A DNA stretch of 7,012 nucleotides from Planktothrix sp. UBA8402 (lineage in GTDB: Bacteria; Cyanobacteriota; Cyanobacteriia; Cyanobacteriales; Microcoleaceae): the NCBI GenBank assembly GCA_003456035.1, contig DMPJ01000352.1, positions 3,914-10,925 of the forward strand, in the 5' to 3' direction. The notes beneath the pieces were generated by a model that did no database searches, had not been told where the DNA came from, and was given only the letters and a program-made list of their open reading frames with translations. The position numbers and the translations under genes were made by a program. Positions 4,501-7,012 of the stretch are shown here, in pieces. Numbering within the stretch: the first letter of the stretch is position 1; each line of letters opens with the position of its first letter.

Positions 4501-7012
4501 CAAAGGTGGCTTTGATATAATCCAAATTCTGGGTATCTTGAGACAGTTTAATTTCAATACCTTCGCCTAAAGCGGTCTTGAATTCACTGTTGTTAATTAA
4601 GTCGATAAGTTGTTTTTTACTTAACAAATCAACCGTTGCAACCTCAGTTTCCAGAACTTGATTAATTTGCTCTAAAGTAACTGTTCCTGCTTCAATCAAA
4701 TCACTGATTTGAGATTCAACATATCCAGCATCAACGCTAATATATTGACTGATCCATTTTTCAGTAACTTGATCACCAGCCACAATCGCGGCACCGAAAG
4801 TATCAGTAACGTACCCTAAATCAATCAATCCTTCTACGCTAAAAGCTTTAGCTTCAGGACTAAAAGCAAACTTGATAATCTGTTGACTTGACAGTTCACT
4901 AATGTCTTTAACGTGGTAGGAATCTTTCAGCGCGCCTTCGAGTTCTTTACCGTATTTCTTGACATATTCATCGAGATCAAACCAGTTGATTGTCTTAACA
5001 TCAACAGTTTCCTGTTCATGCAGATATTGGAGAATTTGTAAATCCGTGACTTTAGCAATAGTGTCTACACCAAATGTCGCCTGAATATCTCCTTCAAATT
5101 TAAACTGGAAGTAGTCAGAATCGAAATGATCAGACCATCCACCAAATACAATATCTAGTAGAACATTAGTGTCTAATTCCTGAACAACGCTGACTTCAAC
5201 GCCATATTTAATAGCGATTTCTGCCGCGTATTTTTCCTGGTAAAATGCCAGACCATCTTCCGAGATAAATTCGGAAATATCGAGATTTAATTTGTAAGCT
5301 CCTTGGGTGATGAACTGATAAACTTGGGTTTGATTCAGTTCTTCAACGGAAGTTACATTATAAAACGCAACTAACTGTGATGAATATTGGGTACTGAACG
5401 CTGCTAAATTGAAAGTAGTTAGGCTCTTTTCTTCGTCAAACTTCTCATTACTGAAGAAGTATTTTTTCAGATCCTCTGGCGTTAAATCTGGCAGAGTTTT
5501 TCCTAAACCTTCTGCATATTTGGTGAGTTCATCTGCATATTGATTTAAGCAGAATTTCACATCAATGATGGGAGCCACATCACCAAACAAGAAATCAACA
5601 ATTTCTTCTGGTTTGACATCTTCTCCAAATTGAGCCGTTAAAACTTCACCATAAATTTCTTTATAGTATTCGACATCAACGACTTCAGTAATTTGTTTTA
5701 GCAGTCCGAGTTTTTTGCCTTCACCCGATAGGAAACCATTGATTTGTCCATCACTTAAGTCTTTAACATCTTTGACTTTGAAGAAATCTTTGAGTTCTTT
5801 TTCCAGAAGTTTCTCGACTTTCTTAAAGTCAATTGCGTTTCCGGCTAATCCCAAGTCTTTACCAATTCCTAGGATATAAACTTTGATTTTGTCATCTGTC
5901 AGGTTAGCAACTTCTTCTTCAGAAATCTTGAAGTAAGCCGCTAACTGAGTGACGTATTTAACGCGAGAGTATTTAACATCAATTAGGTAATCTAAATTGA
6001 TACTTTCGAGGATATTTTCACTGCTAATTTCAGTTGCTTTTGTGATGTCATATTTCTCGACAATTTTATCAAGATTTAACTGTTTCACATAATCCAAACC
6101 CAGGAAGGGAGAAACGGTATTTCCATTTTTGATTCCTTGTTCTTCAATGAACTTAAGAATTTGTTCAACAGAGGAATTTTTTCCTAACCCAGCAACTAAA
6201 TCTTTACCATAAACAGCTTCTAAGTAATTTGAAGATACTGTCCATGAGGTCTCAATATTTTGTTCCGGTGGAACGTTATTAATGAACAGTAAAATCTGGG
6301 TATTGGAGAGAGTGATAACTTCTTCAACAGAAATCTTGAAGTAAGTCGCAATCTCTTGCGAGTAAACAGTTTTGACAAAGTTAATATCAACGGTAGGTGA
6401 AGGATTGGTAATAATCTCAGACCCTTCTTGACTATTGATAAACTCAAAGATTTGCTGATTAGTAATTAATTCTAAACTAACTCCAAATTTAGCAACCAGT
6501 TCAACATTATACGTTGAACGAATGTAATTAAAGTCTATGCGATTAGAAAGTTGGTCTCCGCCTTTAATCCCTTCTTTGTCAAGGTATTCTAAAATATCTT
6601 TGTTGGTGATTGTGTCAAGGTTTTTATCGAAGAATTTCTCTAATTTCTTGCCATGATTCTTCTTGACAAAATCAAAATCAATGAATACAGAAGGACTGTT
6701 TCCTGCTTCTAAACCTTCCCCACTAATATAGTTGAGGATTTGTACAAAGGTTAGTTCAGTAACAGAGGTAACTTGGTAGAAACTGATCAGTTGTTGGCTG
6801 TAAGTTTCTGTGTAAATCTTAATATCTACATAAGCTGAGGGATTAATCCCTAGTTCTAATCCATTTTGATTGATGAAATTGATAATCTCAATATCTGTAA
6901 TCGTGCTGAGATCCTCAACTTTTAAACCTGCTTTGAGTTCAACCGCGTAGGTGACTTTAATATAGTCGAGACTGAACAACTCTGGAGAGGAAGGTTGAGG
7001 AGTAGGTTGAGG
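1553..7012 (-). CDS. Giant helical-repeat protein with one EF-hand, 5' end outside the window
   Basis: I do not recognise a named family. The frame shows 1819 residues (counted from the codon at 7012-7010) and ends with TAA at 1553-1555. It is open to the right edge. A TTG at 6979 is preceded in frame by P-Q-P-T-P-Q-P-S-S-P-E, and the first Met is visible residue 1287, so the true start lies beyond the window. From about residue 12 onward it is a chain of about 34 diverged repeats of mostly 45-70 residues. A typical unit opens [VI]D-x-x-[YF]-[VY]-x-x-x-Y-x-x-[ED]-[LI], continues to [LI]-[TS]-[ND]-x-[QDE]-I-[LI]-x-[FY]-[IL], and often ends G-[LI]-x-x-G-x-x-P-S. One unit carries a canonical EF-hand loop. 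Linkers are rich in Thr/Asp/Pro or Gly/Asn. There is one Cys (residue 488), no RTX nonapeptides, no LPXTG and no obvious membrane segment in the visible part. A secreted or surface structural or adhesive protein is my inference; no function is shown. The gene ends at the terminator shared with proA. Confidence 0.9.
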   Translation of the reverse strand, partial: PQPTPQPSSPELFSLDYIKVTYAVELKAGLKVEDLSTITDIEIINFINQNGLELGINPSAYVDIKIYTETYSQQLISFYQVTSVTELTFVQILNYISGEGLEAGNSPSVFIDFDFVKKNHGKKLEKFFDKNLDTITNKDILEYLDKEGIKGGDQLSNRIDFNYIRSTYNVELVAKFGVSLELITNQQIFEFINSQEGSEIITNPSPTVDINFVKTVYSQEIATYFKISVEEVITLSNTQILLFINNVPPEQNIETSWTVSSNYLEAVYGKDLVAGLGKNSSVEQILKFIEEQGIKNGNTVSPFLGLDYVKQLNLDKIVEKYDITKATEISSENILESINLDYLIDVKYSRVKYVTQLAAYFKISEEEVANLTDDKIKVYILGIGKDLGLAGNAIDFKKVEKLLEKELKDFFKVKDVKDLSDGQINGFLSGEGKKLGLLKQITEVVDVEYYKEIYGEVLTAQFGEDVKPEEIVDFLFGDVAPIIDVKFCLNQYADELTKYAEGLGKTLPDLTPEDLKKYFFSNEKFDEEKSLTTFNLAAFSTQYSSQLVAFYNVTSVEELNQTQVYQFITQGAYKLNLDISEFISEDGLAFYQEKYAAEIAIKYGVEVSVVQELDTNVLLDIVFGGWSDHFDSDYFQFKFEGDIQATFGVDTIAKVTDLQILQYLHEQETVDVKTINWFDLDEYVKKYGKELEGALKDSYHVKDISELSSQQIIKFAFSPEAKAFSVEGLIDLGYVTDTFGAAIVAGDQVTEKWISQYISVDAGYVESQISDLIEAGTVTLEQINQVLETEVATVDLLSKKQLIDLINNSEFKTALGEGIEIKLSQDTQNLDYIKATFAPALAEVLGVNIASLTGDETKVVSNDKVLTYLVENKAADIAKFAEVTEAKVTTELAQKWLLEANLISLDNGGTTDNGTPIKIDLAYGYYQLEKLVTDKTLTIDTINEFLPATIESLETITDEYLTKLLLNEDFQTALGENSIELVQADTLDLGFLASKYQDELSAKYGLPVDAEFTEQQIKDYFSTADAEKIAAAGVTVEEYIQQLTVTEVPPIDPTTDPTTDPTTDFDPEYLKFQIKDLLDKNVITLDDVNGVLTTDVQALDGLTNEQVQELVVNEAFNTKLGADKALKLTQTETPDYNYVRHLYAQELADAYDVSVNHVLAGDVVQLTDEQILTAFTQNLSTVDVGYVSYQLEKLITDKKLNLDQVKQFLGSEDATFATVEDLTNTQIIQLVYSPDFKDLLKAKNQTLELSPVDYEQYIKDNTEALKAAYPDVIDIKDLTLEKVNQFMYDQGVKQGIQPDKYLALDYLGDTYTSAINSVAVDDQVALNWLKNDYNQLDTNYLRYQFDQLSVEQQTQLLTDLEIDKDVNSLTNKDIISITLSDAYKQVSPDNSIQLTAIDINAYRQGYTQQLVDYYFPSNDGEVTLPPDNPGNVNSGNGNLVDQISDKDVIKFAFSDGIKQGIDPLKFVDKEYLKTAFKVELATNYNVDVSAVAKLDDSLVADYVYGGILGAEIDDKFYSQTYKTELETTFKKPVDQLTNTDILQHALDVTIPQGKAIAPVDINGFVKEYNKQLSDIFGIEPKDLKKLDKALLKDFILEQASSYDLDGKKYTNIDYYLNQDGEELLENYREENVYNIDPKKVFDYVSENQKDVSSTAPTVDLVWYQEQYGDDITANQAKIDTNKDAKISNDELSVYATGEGLIKGNKPSELLQDFDKYVADPQVQKDVLTYYNIQSVDALTNPQIISYMVGKGLSDGHEPFSDEFLTKNPELDLETFKTANTQALVQYTGLSIEQVTSVNVFSYQATVGLFNPTTTNNGLA
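1943..1978 (-). other. Canonical EF-hand calcium-binding loop in the repeat protein
   Basis: The 12 codons give DTNKDAKISNDE. Asp at 1, Asn at 3, Asp at 5, Lys at 7, Ile at 8, Ser at 9 and Glu at 12 fit the calcium-ligand pattern, with bidentate Glu at 12 and the usual hydrophobic residue at 8. Only the usual Gly at position 6 is replaced, by Ala. The loop is flanked by helix-like YQEQYGDDITANQAKI before and LSVYATGEGLIKG after. It is the only full EF-hand loop I find in the visible 1819 residues. Calcium binding by this loop is likely from the motif but untested. Confidence 0.85.
2343..2350. repeat. HIP1 octamer (GCGATCGC)
   Basis: The third perfect GCGATCGC, inside the repeat-protein gene, where it encodes Ala-Ile-Ala before P-V-D-I-N. 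It shows that the giant gene carries the same genomic signature as proA. Confidence 0.85.
2699..2767 (-). other. Gly/Asn/Pro-rich linker inside a repeat unit
   Basis: About 23 residues beginning PSNDGEVTLPPD and ending NSGNGN. The linker is inserted between the first helix (QQLVDYY) and the second-helix motif (ISDKDVIKFAF) of one A unit, which is the loop position that holds the EF-hand in the calcium-binding unit. It looks like flexible low-complexity sequence. A similar short stretch, DNGGTTDNGT, is encoded at 4268-4297. Confidence 0.65.
3822..3869 (-). repeat. 12-bp tandem repeat encoding a (D-P-T-T)n linker
   Basis: TCTGTTGTTGGA (plus-strand sense) occurs exactly three times, at 3822-3833, 3834-3845 and 3846-3857, followed by a degenerate fourth copy TCTATTGGTGGA at 3858-3869. 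On the minus strand it encodes IDPTTDPTTDPTTD, a hydrophilic linker just before a B unit. The unit is a multiple of three, so copy-number change would keep the frame. Confidence 0.92.
4826..6979 (-). repeat. N-proximal array of A-type repeats (about fifteen units)
   Basis: Visible residues 12-729. Units open at about residues 12, 62, 111, 159, 208, 257, 304, 344, 394, 445, 482, 535, 583, 630 and 677, so the common spacing is 47-51. Examples of the second-helix motif are ITDIEIINFI, LTFVQILNYI, ITNKDILEYL, ITNQQIFEFI, LSNTQILLFI and VTDLQILQYL. Caps are GLELGINPS and GLEAGNSPS. Identity between units is low and confined to these positions, which indicates an old array rather than recent tandem copying. 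Confidence 0.8.
6980..7012 (-). other. Pro/Gln/Thr-rich linker at the window edge (in frame with the repeat protein)
   Basis: Eleven in-frame codons upstream of the first repeat read PQPTPQPSSPE. AGGTTGAGG on the plus strand is repeated at 6992-7000 and 7004-7012, a 12-bp period giving P-Q-P-T / P-Q-P-S. Such a linker usually separates domains, so at least one further N-terminal region (for example a secretion signal or another domain) probably lies beyond the window; that part is inference. Confidence 0.85.

Larger units (their letters stand above)
2615..4825 (-). repeat. Middle zone of alternating C, B and A repeat types
   Basis: Visible residues 730-1466. Five longer B units lie at 4526-4735, 4055-4258, 3611-3820, 3260-3469 and 2825-3007. 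Their shared pattern is D-x-x-Y-x-x-x-Q-[LI]-x-x-L-[IL] (compare YYQLEKLVTDKTLTIDTINE with SYQLEKLITDKKLNLDQVKQ), then a [LI]-[TS]-x-x-x-[LVI] helix, then F-x-x-x-L-G. Each B unit is followed by an A-type unit, with composite lengths of about 117-160 residues. A short C unit (about 30 residues) precedes the first and last B units: IDLGYVTDTFGAAIVAGDQV and LALDYLGDTYTSAINSVAVD. The zone differs clearly from the simple A arrays on either side. Confidence 0.75.

Noticed and set aside
4263..4520. 85-codon plus-strand open frame
   Set aside because: Antisense to a repeat unit with a clear pattern; Ser/Ala/Thr-rich composition follows from the complementary codons.
6220..6447. 75-codon minus-strand open frame in another frame of the repeat gene
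   Set aside because: It overlaps the repeat frame completely and its Leu/Arg-rich product shows no domain.
6977..6979. TTG as start codon of the repeat protein
   Set aside because: The frame is open upstream to the edge with a clear low-complexity linker and no ribosome binding site next to the TTG; GAG precedes it as an ordinary codon.
1553..7012. CRISPR array or RTX toxin repeats
   Set aside because: The repeats are diverged at DNA level, differ in length and encode protein; no identical direct repeats with unique spacers occur, and no G-G-x-G-x-D-x-x-x nonapeptides are present.

Overview
The window looks like chromosomal DNA from an AT-rich cyanobacterium. It holds three copies of the octamer GCGATCGC (the HIP1 palindrome abundant in many cyanobacterial genomes), a proA gene rich in TTA, ATT and AAA codons, and short dispersed-type intergenic repeats of the kind common in filamentous cyanobacteria. 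A filamentous genus such as Planktothrix or Oscillatoria would fit, but I cannot fix the genus from sequence alone.

Layout. Positions 1-132 are a non-coding leader with an inverted repeat (1-47) and a tandem heptamer (66-86). Positions 133-1437 (+) encode a complete ProA, gamma-glutamyl phosphate reductase of proline synthesis. Positions 1438-1552 are a short convergent intergenic region with an 8-bp tandem repeat and a strong bidirectional hairpin terminator (1508-1548). From 1553 to the right edge, one reading frame on the minus strand fills the rest of the window. It shows 1819 codons and has no beginning here: the frame stays open through a Pro/Gln/Thr linker to base 7012.

The giant protein is the interesting part. 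It is built almost entirely of about 34 diverged helical repeats, with no enzymatic domain that I can see. The basic unit (A, about 45-55 residues) reads roughly [VI]D-x-x-[YF]-[VY]-x-x-x-Y-x-x-[ED]-[LI] ... [LI]-[TS]-[ND]-x-[QDE]-I-[LI]-x-[FY]-[IL] ... G-[LI]-x-x-G-x-x-P-S. The middle third contains a second, longer unit (B) and a short unit (C) in a repeating order, which points to block duplication. One unit near the C-terminus carries a textbook 12-residue EF-hand calcium loop (1943-1978) in exactly the slot where the other units have a degenerate loop. This suggests that the whole family may be an EF-hand-like helix-loop-helix repeat that has mostly lost calcium ligands. One cysteine in 1819 residues, simple-sequence linkers and an uncharged C-terminal tail suggest an extracellular or surface protein; this is inference.

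The two genes converge on a shared terminator. Nothing in the sequence links them functionally: ProA is housekeeping, and the repeat protein belongs to a transcription unit that starts to the right of the window.
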